Part shown: piece after piece, positions 23,729 through 32,085 of the stretch | Layout of the letters: each line of letters starts with the position of its first letter | Position numbering within the stretch: position 1 is the stretch's first letter | DNA from: Streptomyces sp. SID12501 | GTDB lineage: Bacteria; Actinomycetota; Actinomycetes; Streptomycetales; Streptomycetaceae | Assembly: GCF_010550245.1 (NCBI RefSeq) | Contig: NZ_JAAGLU010000041.1 | Span: 1-64,000 of the forward strand | DNA length: 64,000 nucleotides | Direction of reading: 5' to 3' | Notes under the pieces: model-generated | Database searches by the model: none | Told to the model about the DNA's origin: nothing | Seen by the model: only the letters and a program-made list of their open reading frames with translations | Made by a program: the position numbers and the translations under genes

Positions 23729-24238
23729 TCACTCGGCGGAGTGCACTCCGAACAGCGCCCAGACGACCTTGCCGCCCAGTGTGCCCGAGAGCGGGTGCCA
23801 GCCCCAGCTGTCGCTGAACGAGTCGACGAGGAACAGACCCCGCCCCGACTCGGCCGAGAAGTCCTCCGAGAACTCCTCGGTGTCGTACGCCACCGGGCTC
23901 TCCCGGCTCGGGTCGCGCACCGCGCACACCAGCCGCTCGGTCCAGCGCATCAAGTGCAGCCGTACGAGCGGCTCATGGGCCGGCGAGTGCGGGGGATCCG
24001 TGGGCACCGCGTGCCGAAGAGCGTTGGTGACCAGCTCGGAGACGACCAGACAGACATCGTCCGAACGGTCGCCGACGTCCCACTGGGTGAGTGTTCGTCG
24101 GCTGAACTGCCGTGCCTCGCGCACCGCTTCGTAGCGGGCGGGCAGCGCACACGACGCCGCGTTGGACACGGTCGAGGGATCCAGTGGCGGAAGCCCCTGC
24201 CTTAACGGCTCGAGCATGGTCGATCCATTCATCCCCAT
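23729..24238 (-). CDS. HATPase (anti-sigma/RsbW-like) protein, second triad
   Basis: 169 residues from ATG 24238 (GGGAG at 24247-24251). The GHKL ATPase fold is seen from the N-box C-L-V-V-S-E-L-V-T-N-A-L-R-H, the G1-like V-R-D-P-S-R-E and the G2 box E-S-G-R-G-L-F-L-V-D-S-F-S-D-S-W-G, ending G-G-K-V-V-W-A-L-F. In streptomycetes such stand-alone ATPases accompany XRE/DUF397 genes and may act as switch kinases or anti-sigma-like proteins. Unlike the copy at 4539, this frame is intact. A GTG at 24247 would add three residues. Confidence 0.85.
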   Translation of the reverse strand: MGMNGSTMLEPLRQGLPPLDPSTVSNAASCALPARYEAVREARQFSRRTLTQWDVGDRSDDVCLVVSELVTNALRHAVPTDPPHSPAHEPLVRLHLMRWTERLVCAVRDPSRESPVAYDTEEFSEDFSAESGRGLFLVDSFSDSWGWHPLSGTLGGKVVWALFGVHSAE

Positions 24239-24548
24239 GCGAGGCACTCCCGGGAGATCGCGGTCGTTGCGATGCAGTCCTTGCGATGCAGCGGTGGCGC
24301 GAGACCATGGTTTCCGATGCGTACGGCGGATGCAAGGGCAGATGCACGTGCACGCGCCTGAATTGGACCCACCCGTACCGCTTCTTGGTCATTTTTTCCG
24401 CCAACTTTCCACCTGTGGCCGGTCTTCCCCTTGCCCCTACCTGTGCGTACGCTCTGACGTCTTCTCATTTGAGTAACCGAACGAGTACTGCTCGGAGTGT
24501 TTTAGTGGCAGACTGCGGCCCCTGGAGAGGTTGGGGAGGGTGACGAAC
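24239..24548. other. Divergent intergenic region of the second triad
   Basis: 310 bases with no gene. It holds a direct repeat TTGCGATGCAG (24267-24277 and 24281-24291) and the palindrome TGCACGTGCA (24343-24352). The stretch 24385-24500 is AT-richer, with T-runs, and probably contains the promoter for the XRE gene. No RNA gene is apparent. Confidence 0.5.
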
Positions 24549-25415
24549 GTGAGCGCGGGAGAGCCGGGATCGGTGGTGCGGCGCATGCTGCTCGGATCAC
24601 ACCTGAGGCGACTGCGTGAGGCGCGGGGAATCACGCGTGAGGCGGCGGGTTACTCGATCCGTGCCTCCGAATCGAAGATCAGTCGTATGGAGCTGGGCCG
24701 GGTGAGCTTCAAGACGCGTGACGTCGAGGACCTGCTGACGCTGTACGGCGTCAACGACGAGGCCGAGCGCAACGCGCTCCTCTCGCTCGCCAGGGAAGCC
24801 AACGTCGCGGGCTGGTGGCACAGTTACTCGGACGTGCTGCCCAACTGGTTCCCCACCTACGTGGGCCTGGAGGGTGCGGCATCACTGATCCGCGCCTATG
24901 AGGTGCAGTTCGTGCACGGTCTGCTGCAGACCGCGGCGTATGCGCGTGCGGTCGTCGAACGCGGCATGAAGGGCGCGAGCCCCGCCGACATCGAGCGCCG
25001 CGTCGCCCTGCGCATGGAGCGGCAGAAGTACCTCCTCTCCGCCTCCACCGGCGGCCCGGAGTTCCACGTCGTCCTCGACGAGGCCGCGCTGCGCCGCCCG
25101 TACGGCGACCGCGAGGTGATGCGCGGCCAGCTCCAGCATCTGATCGAGATCTCCGAGCGGCCCAACGTACGGCTGCAGATCATGCCGTTCGGCTTCGGCG
25201 GGCACTCCGGCGAGAGCGGCGCGTTCACGATCCTGAGCTTCCCGGAGTCCGACCTGTCCGACGTGATCTTCCTGGAGCAGCTCACCAGCGCGCTGTACCT
25301 GGACAAGGCGGAGGACGTCAACCAGTACGAGAAGGCGATGAAGGAGTTGCAGCAGGACAGCCCCGGTCCTGACGAGAGCCGGGACCTGCTGAGGGGCCTG
25401 CTGCAACTCTCGTGA
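24549..25415 (+). CDS. XRE-family regulator with DUF5753, second triad
   Basis: 288 residues from GTG 24549 (GGGGAGG at 24533-24539); GTG 24540 is a close alternative. The helix-turn-helix is RRLREARGITREAAGYSIR with ASESKISRMELGRVSF. DUF5753 follows: G-W-W-H-S-Y-S-D-V-L-P-N-W-F, VQFVHGLLQTAAYARAV, LQIMPFGFGGH, F-L-E-Q-L-T-S-A-L-Y-L-D. It is divergent from the HATPase gene. Its likely job is local repression of the triad and interaction with the DUF397 protein. Confidence 0.9.
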   Translation: MSAGEPGSVVRRMLLGSHLRRLREARGITREAAGYSIRASESKISRMELGRVSFKTRDVEDLLTLYGVNDEAERNALLSLAREANVAGWWHSYSDVLPNWFPTYVGLEGAASLIRAYEVQFVHGLLQTAAYARAVVERGMKGASPADIERRVALRMERQKYLLSASTGGPEFHVVLDEAALRRPYGDREVMRGQLQHLIEISERPNVRLQIMPFGFGGHSGESGAFTILSFPESDLSDVIFLEQLTSALYLDKAEDVNQYEKAMKELQQDSPGPDESRDLLRGLLQLS

Positions 25416-25510
25416 ACGAGGGTTCCTGATCTTCCCCCAACTCCCTTTGGACGCACGTACGATGACGTGTGATCAGACCGTGATACGGGATTGAGGGATT
25501 GAGGGAGCAC

Positions 25511-26980
25511 ATGCCATCGCTCGAGTACTACTTCACCGACCTCGCGCAGCAGTACATCGGCGGTGAGTGGCGCCCGGGCACCGGCTCCTGGGACATCATC
25601 GACTTCAATCCGTACGACGGCGAGAAGCTCGCCTCGATCACGATCGCCACGGTGGACGAGGTCGACGAGGCGTACCGCGCCGCCGCCGCGGCCCAGAAGG
25701 AATGGGCCGCGACCAATCCGTACACCCGCCGCGCGGTCTTCGAGAAGGCCCTGCGCATCGTCGAGGACCGTGAGCGGGAGATAGCCGCGGCGATCATCGC
25801 CGAACTCGGCGGTACGCACCTCAAGGCCGGCTTCGAACTGCACCTCGCCAAGGAGTTCCTGCGCGAGTCGATCCGCCTGGCGCTGACCCCCGAGGGCCGG
25901 ATCGTCCCGTCGCCGGTCGAGGGCAAGGAGAACCGCGTCTACCGCGTCCCGGTGGGTGTGGTGGGCGTGATCAGCCCCTTCAACTTCCCCTTCCTCCTCG
26001 CCCTGAAGTCGGTCGCCCCGGCGCTGGCGCTCGGCAACGGCGTCGTCCTCAAGCCGCATCAGGACACCCCGGTCGTCGGCGGCTCCCTGGTCGCGAAGAT
26101 CTTCGAGGACGCGGGCCTGCCGCCCGGCCTCCTGAACGTCGTCATCACGGACATAGCCGAGATCGGCGACGCGTTCATCGAGCACCCGGTCCCGAAGGTC
26201 ATCTCCTTCACCGGCTCGGACGCCGTCGGCCGCCACGTCGCCGCCGTCTGCGCCCCCCTCTTCAAGAACGTGGTCCTCGAACTCGGCGGCAACAGCGCCC
26301 TGGTGGTCCTGGACGACGCGGACATCGACTACGCGGTCGACGCGGCGGTCTTCAGCCGGTACGTCCATCAGGGCCAGGTCTGCATGGCCGCGAACCGTGT
26401 CCTGGTGGACCGTTCGATCGCCGCCGAGTTCACCGAGAAGTTCGTGACGAAGGTCAGGTCGCTGAAGGTCGGCGACCCGAACGACCCCGCGACGGTCATC
26501 GGCCCGGTGATCAACTCCTCCCAGGCGGAGGCGATTTCGGGCGTGGTGCGGCGGGCACTGGAGGAGGGCGCGACGGCGCTGCTCCACGGCACGACGACGG
26601 ACAACCTGGTCGAGCCCTCGGTCCTGACCGACCTCCCCGCCGACTCGCCCCTCCTCCAGCAGGAGATCTTCGGCCCGGTGGCCCTCCTCGTCCCCTTCGA
26701 CGGCGAGGAGGAGGCGGTCCGCCTCGTCAACAACACTCCGTACGGCCTCAGCGGCGCCGTCCACACGGCCGACGTGGAACGCGGCATCGCCTTCGCCAAG
26801 CAGATCGACACGGGCATGTTCCACGTCAACGACGGCACGGTCCACGACGAGCCCCTGGTCGCCTTCGGCGGCGAGAAGTCCTCGGGCATCGGCCGCCTGA
26901 ACGGCGAGGCGACGGTGGAGGCGTTCACCACCCAGAAGTGGATCTCGGTGCAGCACGGGCGGAGCTTCTTCCCGTTCTAG
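25511..26980 (+). CDS. Aldehyde dehydrogenase (aromatic aldehyde type)
   Basis: 489 residues from ATG 25511 (GAGGGAG just upstream). NAD(P)-dependent aldehyde dehydrogenase signatures are complete: SPFNFPFLLALKSVAPALAL, F-T-G-S-D-A-V-G-R, catalytic Glu in V-L-E-L-G-G-N-S, catalytic Cys in Y-V-H-Q-G-Q-V-C-M-A-A-N-R, and the E-I-F-G-P-V-A motif. It is closest in pattern to benzaldehyde/vanillin dehydrogenases, which oxidise aromatic aldehydes to acids; this specificity is inferred from memory of homologues. It is monocistronic, with a strong hairpin after the stop. Confidence 0.88.
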   Translation: MPSLEYYFTDLAQQYIGGEWRPGTGSWDIIDFNPYDGEKLASITIATVDEVDEAYRAAAAAQKEWAATNPYTRRAVFEKALRIVEDREREIAAAIIAELGGTHLKAGFELHLAKEFLRESIRLALTPEGRIVPSPVEGKENRVYRVPVGVVGVISPFNFPFLLALKSVAPALALGNGVVLKPHQDTPVVGGSLVAKIFEDAGLPPGLLNVVITDIAEIGDAFIEHPVPKVISFTGSDAVGRHVAAVCAPLFKNVVLELGGNSALVVLDDADIDYAVDAAVFSRYVHQGQVCMAANRVLVDRSIAAEFTEKFVTKVRSLKVGDPNDPATVIGPVINSSQAEAISGVVRRALEEGATALLHGTTTDNLVEPSVLTDLPADSPLLQQEIFGPVALLVPFDGEEEAVRLVNNTPYGLSGAVHTADVERGIAFAKQIDTGMFHVNDGTVHDEPLVAFGGEKSSGIGRLNGEATVEAFTTQKWISVQHGRSFFPF

Positions 26981-27016
26981 TCGTAGTCGTCACCAGAACC
27001 TCTTGTGAATGACCGA

Positions 27017-27047
27017 GGGCTTGCGGACAGAACCTGACCGCAAGCCC
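27017..27047 (+). terminator. Terminator after aldehyde dehydrogenase gene
   Basis: GGGCTTGCGG (27017-27026) and CCGCAAGCCC (27038-27047) form a perfect ten-base stem with an 11-base loop, 36 bases after the stop codon. No U-tract follows, as is common in streptomycetes. Confidence 0.8.
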
Positions 27048-27107
27048 CCGTAGCTTCATCGGTGTCAGGCAGCGAAGCCCGCACGACCCGATGAAAGGCG
27101 GCCGACC

Positions 27108-27647
27108 ATGGTCACTCACGTTCCCTCCGAAGCGCCCGGCGATGAGCGAGGAGCCCTTCTCTCCTTCATCGAGGAGCAGCGCGGCGGTATCCGGCGGGCC
27201 CTCCTGGGGCTGACGGAGGAGCAGGCCGCCTCGCGCCCCAGTGCCAGCGAGCTGTCCCTCTCCGGGCTGCTCAAGCATGTCGCCGAGGTCGAGCAGGGCT
27301 GGATCGCGCGGGCCAAGGGCGAGGCGCCGGCCGTCAAGCGGGACGAGTCGAACTGGCACGAGTGTTTCGTCCTCGTCGAGGGGGAGACCGTCGCCTCGCA
27401 GCTCGCCCACTGGGAGAAGGTCGCCGCCGAGACCGAGGCGTTCCTGCGGTCCGTACCGAGCCTCGACGACACCTTCGATCTCCCGCCCGACCCCTGGTTC
27501 CCGCCCCAGGCCCGTGTCTCGATGCGCTGGCTGGCGCTGCACCTGATCCGCGAGACGGCCCGGCACGCCGGTCACGCGGACATCGTCCGGGAGTCCCTCG
27601 ACGGCGCCACCGCCTTCGAGCTGGTGGCCCGGGAGCGGGCCGCTTGA
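27108..27647 (+). CDS. DinB-family (DUF664) protein
   Basis: 179 residues forming a four-helix bundle: L-L-S-F-I-E-E-Q-R-G-G-I-R-R-A-L, S-L-S-G-L-L-K-H-V-A-E-V-E-Q-G-W-I, and L-A-L-H-L-I-R-E-T-A-R-H-A-G-H-A-D-I-V-R-E. The conserved histidines of the second and fourth helices would bind a metal, as in mycothiol-dependent or DinB-like enzymes; reaction unknown. The end V-R-E-S-L-D-G-A is typical of the actinobacterial subgroup. It lies just upstream of a PadR-type gene on the same strand, and the two may be linked functionally. Confidence 0.85.
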   Translation: MVTHVPSEAPGDERGALLSFIEEQRGGIRRALLGLTEEQAASRPSASELSLSGLLKHVAEVEQGWIARAKGEAPAVKRDESNWHECFVLVEGETVASQLAHWEKVAAETEAFLRSVPSLDDTFDLPPDPWFPPQARVSMRWLALHLIRETARHAGHADIVRESLDGATAFELVARERAA

Positions 27648-27671
27648 CGCCAGGGCCCTAATGTGGCCCGC

Positions 27672-28313
27672 ATGTCAGCGATCCGTCTCCTCGTGCTCGG
27701 TGCGGTCCGTCAGCACGGGCGGGCCCACGGCTACCAGGTGCGGGGCGACCTGGAGTACTGGGGCGCGCACGAGTGGTCCAACGCCAAGCCCGGCTCGATC
27801 TACCACGCGCTCAAGCAGATGGCCAAGCAGGGGCTGCTGCACGCGCACGAGACCGGGCCCTCCACGGCCGGCGGCCCGCCCCGCACGGAGTACGAGATCA
27901 CCGACCAGGGCACCGAGGAGTTCCTGCGCCTGCTGCGCGAGGCCCTGACCTCGTACGACCAGAAGATGGACGTCAAGTCGGCCGCCATCGGCTTCATCGT
28001 CGACCTGCCGCGCGACGAGGCGGTGACCCTCCTCAGGGAACGCACCCGGCGCATCGGCGAGTGGCGGTCCTCGGTCACCGAGCACTACGTCCCCGAGGAC
28101 GGCCCCGAACAGCTCGGCCACATCGGCGAGATCATGAACCTCTGGATCCACACGGCCGACGCCGAGGCCGAGTGGACCCTGAGTCTGATCGCCCGGATCG
28201 AGGGCGGCGCGTACACCTTCGCGGGAGAGGGCGAACCGTTCGTCGGCGTCCTGGCAGAGGGCGAGGAGAACCCGTACGCGACGGGGGAGAAGCATCCCGA
28301 GGACGCCCGCTGA
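27672..28313 (+). CDS. PadR-family transcriptional regulator
   Basis: 213 residues from ATG 27672. The N-terminal winged helix is I-R-L-L-V-L-G-A-V-R-Q-H-G-R-A-H-G-Y-Q-V followed by AKPGSIYHALKQMAKQGLL and P-P-R-T-E-Y-E-I-T-D-Q-G. The C-terminal Vir-type helical domain provides dimerisation. PadR proteins are repressors released by small molecules. TAATGT (27659-27664) stands seven bases before the ATG, suggesting a leaderless message; GTG 27663 is the alternative start. The partner DinB-type gene ends 24 bases upstream. Confidence 0.87.
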   Translation: MSAIRLLVLGAVRQHGRAHGYQVRGDLEYWGAHEWSNAKPGSIYHALKQMAKQGLLHAHETGPSTAGGPPRTEYEITDQGTEEFLRLLREALTSYDQKMDVKSAAIGFIVDLPRDEAVTLLRERTRRIGEWRSSVTEHYVPEDGPEQLGHIGEIMNLWIHTADAEAEWTLSLIARIEGGAYTFAGEGEPFVGVLAEGEENPYATGEKHPEDAR

Positions 28314-28353
28314 TCCAGTCGGACACCTCTGGGCGGCCTCTCAAAAGGGTGCG

Positions 28354-29781
28354 TCAGTGATGGAATCCGGTGGCCGCGTCCTTGTCGTGCGTCAACGGCC
28401 GCGACTGTCGGCGCAGTTCGGGCAGCAGCCGCCCCAGGTCCTCCAGGAACAGCTCGGCGAGGTCCGCGGAGAAGCCGTTGCGGCACACGACCCGCAGTAC
28501 GGACAGGTCCTGCCGGTTCTCCGGGAAGGTGTACGCGGGCACCAGCCAGCCGCGCTCACGCAGCCGCCGCGAGACGTCGAAGACGTCGTACGCGGTCACG
28601 TCCGGCCCCGTCGTGAAGGCGAACACGGGCAGCTCGTCGCCCCGGGTGAGGAGCCGGAAGTCGCCCAGCTCCTCGATCCGCCCGGCGAGGGAGAGCGCCA
28701 CGTCCCGCGTGGACTGCTGCACGGCCCGGTAGCCGTCGCGGCCCAGCCGCAGGAACGTGTAGTACTGCGCGACCACCTGGGCCCCGGGACGCGAGAAGTT
28801 GAGCGCGAACGTCGGCATGTCGCCGCCCAGGTAGTTGACGCGGAAGACGAGTTCCTCGGGGAGCGCCTCCTTGTCCCGCCACAGCGCCCAGCCGACGCCC
28901 GGATAGACCAGCCCGTACTTGTGCCCCGAGGTGTTAATCGAGGCCACGCGCGGCAGCCGGAAGTCCCACACCAGGTCCTCGTCCAGGAAGGGCGCCACCA
29001 TGGCCCCCGAGGCCCCGTCGACGTGCACGGGGATGTCGAGCCCGGTGCGCTCCTGGAGGGCGTCCAGCGCCGCGCACAGCTCGGCGATGTCCTCGTAGGA
29101 CCCGTCGAAGGTGGACCCGAGGATCCCGACGACCCCGATGGTGTTCTCGTCGCACAGGTCGGCCGCCGCCTGCGGATCGAGGTGGAACCGCTCGCCCTCC
29201 ATGGGCACCTGGCGCGCCTCCACCTCCCAGAAGTTGCAGAACTTCTCCCAGCAGACCTGCACGTTGACGCCCATGACGAGGTTCGGCCGGACGTCCCGCC
29301 CCGGATACCGGTCGGCGTTGCGCGCCGCCCACCGCCGCTTCAGCGCCATCCCGGCGAGCATGCAGGCCTCGCTCGAACCGGTGGTCGAACAGCCCACGGC
29401 GGCGGCCGGATCGGGCGCGTTCCACAGGTCGGCGAGCATCGCCACGCAGCGCCGCTCCAGCTCGGCCGTGCGCGGGTACTCGTCCTTGTCGATCATGTTC
29501 TTGTCCTGGCACTCGCCCATCAGGACGCCGGCCTGCGGCTCCATCCAGGTGGTGACGAAGGTGGCCAGGTTGAGCCGTGAGTTGCCGTCGAGCATCAGTT
29601 CGTCGTGCACGAGCTGGTACGCCGTCGACGGCGGCAGAGGGGAGTCCGGCAGCCGGTGTGTGGGCGGGGCCTCGGTCATACCGCCGACCGGATTGGCCTC
29701 CCCGTAGAAGGGGTTGACGGCGAGCCTGCGCCCGTCGCCCTTGCCGTCAGGTGTTTCGCTGTCCCCAGGGTGCAGTGGCAT
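28354..29781 (-). CDS. gad: Glutamate decarboxylase
   Basis: 475 residues. PLP-dependent group II decarboxylase with the GadB layout: R-L-N-L-A-T-F-V-T-T-W-M, G-C-S-T-T-G-S-S-E-A-C-M-L, H-V-D-G-A-S-G-A-M-V-A-P-F, and the PLP lysine in I-N-T-S-G-H-K-Y-G-L-V-Y-P-G. It converts L-glutamate to GABA and CO2, consuming a proton, usually for acid tolerance or carbon flow through GABA. The ATG at 29781 is 89 bases from the divergent tipA start, so the two share the intergenic promoter region. Confidence 0.92.
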   Translation of the reverse strand: MPLHPGDSETPDGKGDGRRLAVNPFYGEANPVGGMTEAPPTHRLPDSPLPPSTAYQLVHDELMLDGNSRLNLATFVTTWMEPQAGVLMGECQDKNMIDKDEYPRTAELERRCVAMLADLWNAPDPAAAVGCSTTGSSEACMLAGMALKRRWAARNADRYPGRDVRPNLVMGVNVQVCWEKFCNFWEVEARQVPMEGERFHLDPQAAADLCDENTIGVVGILGSTFDGSYEDIAELCAALDALQERTGLDIPVHVDGASGAMVAPFLDEDLVWDFRLPRVASINTSGHKYGLVYPGVGWALWRDKEALPEELVFRVNYLGGDMPTFALNFSRPGAQVVAQYYTFLRLGRDGYRAVQQSTRDVALSLAGRIEELGDFRLLTRGDELPVFAFTTGPDVTAYDVFDVSRRLRERGWLVPAYTFPENRQDLSVLRVVCRNGFSADLAELFLEDLGRLLPELRRQSRPLTHDKDAATGFHH

Positions 29782-29811
29782 GCGTACGACGGTATGCCCG
29801 AGCCTCTGGGC

Positions 29812-29842
29812 TTGCACCTCACGCCGGGTGAGGAAGCAGTGT
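29812..29842 (+). promoter_or_regulatory. tipA promoter with MerR-type operator
   Basis: TTGCAC (-35, 29812-29817), a 19-base spacer, then CAGTGT (-10, 29837-29842). The over-long spacer carries the inverted repeat CCTCAC-GCCGG-GTGAGG (29817-29833). This is the MerR-type architecture of the thiostrepton-inducible tipA promoter, in which the activated regulator twists the spacer DNA. Confidence 0.85.
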
Positions 29843-29869
29843 GGAGCGCGTACCGAGAAGGGAGCGGAA

Positions 29870-30631
29870 GTGAGCTACAGCGTGGGACAGGTCGCCGGTT
29901 TCGCCGGCGTCACGGTGCGCACCCTGCACCACTACGACGAGATCGGCCTCCTCGTGCCGGGCGGACGCAGCCACGCGGGCCACCGGCGCTACGACGACGC
30001 CGATCTCGACCGGCTGCAGCAGATCCTGTTCTACCGGGAGCTCGGCTTCCCGCTCGAAGAGGTCGCCGCCCTGCTGGACGACCCGAAGGCGGACCCGCGC
30101 GCGCAGCTGCGCCGTCAGCACGAGCTGCTGACCGCCCGGATCGAACGGCTCCAGCAGATGGCGGCGGCCGTGGAGCACGCCATGGAGGCACGCAGAATGG
30201 GCATCAACCTCACGCCCGAGGAGAAGTTCGAGGTCTTCGGCGACAAGGATCCGGAGGCGCACGCCGAGGAGGCCGAGCGCCGCTGGGGCGGCACGGAGAC
30301 GTACGCGGAGTCGCAGCGCCGCGCGGCCACCTACACGAAGGACGACTGGCAGCGCATGCAGGCCGAGGTGGCTTCCTGGGGCGAGCGTTACGACGCCCTG
30401 ATGGCCGCCGGCGAGCCCCCGGCGGGCGAGGCGGCCATGGCCATGGCCGAGGAACACCGGCAGCACATCACCAAATGGTTCTACGAATGCACGTACGAGA
30501 TCCACCAGGGCCTCGCCGGCATGTACGTCGCCGACGAGCGCTTCAAGGAGTTCTACGACTCCATGCGCCCGGGCCTCGCCGAACACCTCAGGGAGGCGAT
30601 CGCGGCGAACGCGGCCCGGCACGAGTCATAG
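29870..30631 (+). CDS. tipA: MerR-family thiopeptide-responsive regulator TipA
   Basis: 253 residues from GTG 29870 (GGGAGCGG upstream), the same length as TipAL of S. lividans as I recall it. The N-terminal MerR winged helix is V-G-Q-V-A-G-F-A-G-V-T-V-R-T-L-H-H-Y-D-E, then a coiled coil (about 75-110) and the C-terminal TipAS antibiotic-binding domain from M-G-I-N-L-T-P-E-E-K-F. The cysteine that forms the covalent link with thiostrepton-type thiopeptides is retained (W-F-Y-E-C-T-Y-E-I-H). It activates its own promoter and others on binding thiopeptides. An internal ribosome binding site for TipAS is also kept. Confidence 0.95.
   Translation: MSYSVGQVAGFAGVTVRTLHHYDEIGLLVPGGRSHAGHRRYDDADLDRLQQILFYRELGFPLEEVAALLDDPKADPRAQLRRQHELLTARIERLQQMAAAVEHAMEARRMGINLTPEEKFEVFGDKDPEAHAEEAERRWGGTETYAESQRRAATYTKDDWQRMQAEVASWGERYDALMAAGEPPAGEAAMAMAEEHRQHITKWFYECTYEIHQGLAGMYVADERFKEFYDSMRPGLAEHLREAIAANAARHES
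30184..30199 (+). promoter_or_regulatory. Internal translation start for TipAS
   Basis: GGAGG (30184-30188), eight bases, then ATG (30197-30199) in frame with tipA at Met110, immediately before G-I-N-L-T-P-E-E. In S. lividans the separate antibiotic-binding protein TipAS is made from the equivalent start and outnumbers the full-length protein. Confidence 0.8.
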
Positions 30632-30646
30632 CTCCCTGGCCCGGGG

Positions 30647-31012
30647 TCACTCCCGGGCCAGGACCACCGCGGTCCCGTACGCGCACACCTCCGTGCCCAC
30701 GTCCTGCGCGTCCGTCACGTCGAACCGGAAGGCCAGCACCCCGTTGGCGCCACGCGCGCGTGCCTGCTCGATGAGACGTTCCATTGCCTGGTTGCGCGTC
30801 TCGACGAGGGTCTTGGTCAGACCCTTCAACTCACCGCCGATCATCGACTTCAGCCCGGCCCCGATCTGGCTGCCGAGGTGCCGCGACCGCACGGTCAGCC
30901 CGAAGACCTCACCGATGACCTGCTCGACCCGGTAGCCGGGGATGTCGTTCGTCGTCACGACCAGGACGTCGGACTGAGGTCCCTGGCCGCCGCCGTACTC
31001 TTCGATGCCCAT
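30647..31012 (-). CDS. YbjQ-family (heavy-metal-binding-domain-like) protein
   Basis: 121 residues. The YbjQ/UPF0145 pattern is clear: V-L-V-V-T-T-N-D-I-P-G-Y-R-V, G-E-V-F-G-L-T-V-R-S-R, L-V-E-T-R-N-Q-A-M-E-R-L-I-E-Q-A, and N-G-V-L-A-F-R-F-D-V-T. Members form pentameric rings; their role is unclear. The ATG at 31012 has GAGG only two bases upstream, a tight spacing. The gene converges on tipA with a 15-base gap and is divergent from the DedA gene. Confidence 0.85.
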   Translation of the reverse strand: MGIEEYGGGQGPQSDVLVVTTNDIPGYRVEQVIGEVFGLTVRSRHLGSQIGAGLKSMIGGELKGLTKTLVETRNQAMERLIEQARARGANGVLAFRFDVTDAQDVGTEVCAYGTAVVLARE

Positions 31013-31175
31013 AACCTCACAGGATGGTCCCAGTTCCCGCACAGCGCACCCCGGAGTGGCGCATGGAAGCTGGGGGAACCCGGAGGGGGCACATCGCGTT
31101 GATAGCTTTGGCCCCACTCATCTTCTGCACCCATCTTCTGTACTCATCTCTGCCAAGCCTCAGGAGCCCGGAACA

Positions 31176-32063
31176 GTGACGACGCTTGCCCTCGGACCGA
31201 GCTGGCTGGATCCGGACTACCTGTTGGACCAGTTCGGCATCTGGGGCCTGCTCCTGATCGTGTTCGCCGAGTCCGGTCTGCTCATCGGCTTCTTCCTGCC
31301 GGGTGACTCGCTGCTGTTCACGGCGGGCCTGCTGATCACCGCGGGCACGCTGGACTTCCCCCTGTGGGGAGCGGTCGCCCTCATCTGCCTCGCCGCGGTC
31401 CTCGGCGACCAGGCGGGCTACATGTTCGGCAAGAAGGTCGGCCCGTCGCTCTTCAACCGGCCGGACTCCCGCCTCTTCAAGCAGGAGAACGTCACCAAGG
31501 CCCACGAGTTCTTCGAGAAGTACGGCCCCAAGTCCCTGATCCTGGCCCGATTCGTGCCCATCGTGCGCACGTTCACGCCGATCATCGCGGGCGTCAGCGG
31601 CATGAAGTACCGCTCGTTCCTGACGTTCAACGTCATCGGAGGCGTCCTCTGGGGCGCGGGCGTCACCCTGCTCGGCTCCTGGCTCGGCAACATCGCCTTC
31701 GTCAAGAAGAACATCGAACCGATCCTGCTGCTGATCGTCCTCATCTCGGTCGTCCCGATCATCATCGAGTTCGCCCGGGCCCGCAGCAAGGCCAAGAAGA
31801 ACCCGCCCCCGCAGCCCCAACAGCAGCCCCCGGCCCAGCCGATGATGGACGACGCGACCACTCAGCTGCGCCGCATCCCCCCGGCGCAGCAGAACGACGA
31901 CCAGGGTTATGGGCAGCAGCAGTACGGCCAGAACCAGGGCTACGACCAGAACCAGTACTACGACCAGCAGCCCTACGCCCAGCAGTACCCCCAGGGCTAC
32001 CAGCAGGACCAGCAGCAGTACCCGTACAACAACCAGAACAACAACGGCTACCCGCAGAACTGA
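31176..32063 (+). CDS. DedA-family membrane protein with Gln/Tyr/Asn-rich tail
   Basis: 295 residues from GTG 31176 (AGGAG at 31162-31166). Residues 1-200 are the DedA/VTT domain: F-A-E-S-G-L-L-I-G-F-F-L-P-G-D-S-L-L-F, the conserved R-F-V-P-I-V-R-T-F-T-P-I-I-A-G, and V-I-G-G-V-L-W-G-A-G. DedA proteins recycle undecaprenyl phosphate or other lipids across the membrane and support membrane potential homeostasis. Residues from about 205 form a cytoplasmic tail, first basic and proline-rich, then about 60 residues composed almost only of Gln, Tyr, Asn, Pro and Asp, resembling prion-like low-complexity sequence. A Streptomyces intergenic repeat follows the stop. Confidence 0.9.
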   Translation: MTTLALGPSWLDPDYLLDQFGIWGLLLIVFAESGLLIGFFLPGDSLLFTAGLLITAGTLDFPLWGAVALICLAAVLGDQAGYMFGKKVGPSLFNRPDSRLFKQENVTKAHEFFEKYGPKSLILARFVPIVRTFTPIIAGVSGMKYRSFLTFNVIGGVLWGAGVTLLGSWLGNIAFVKKNIEPILLLIVLISVVPIIIEFARARSKAKKNPPPQPQQQPPAQPMMDDATTQLRRIPPAQQNDDQGYGQQQYGQNQGYDQNQYYDQQPYAQQYPQGYQQDQQQYPYNNQNNNGYPQN

Positions 32064-32085
32064 CCCGTGCGGGGACGCGCCTGAA

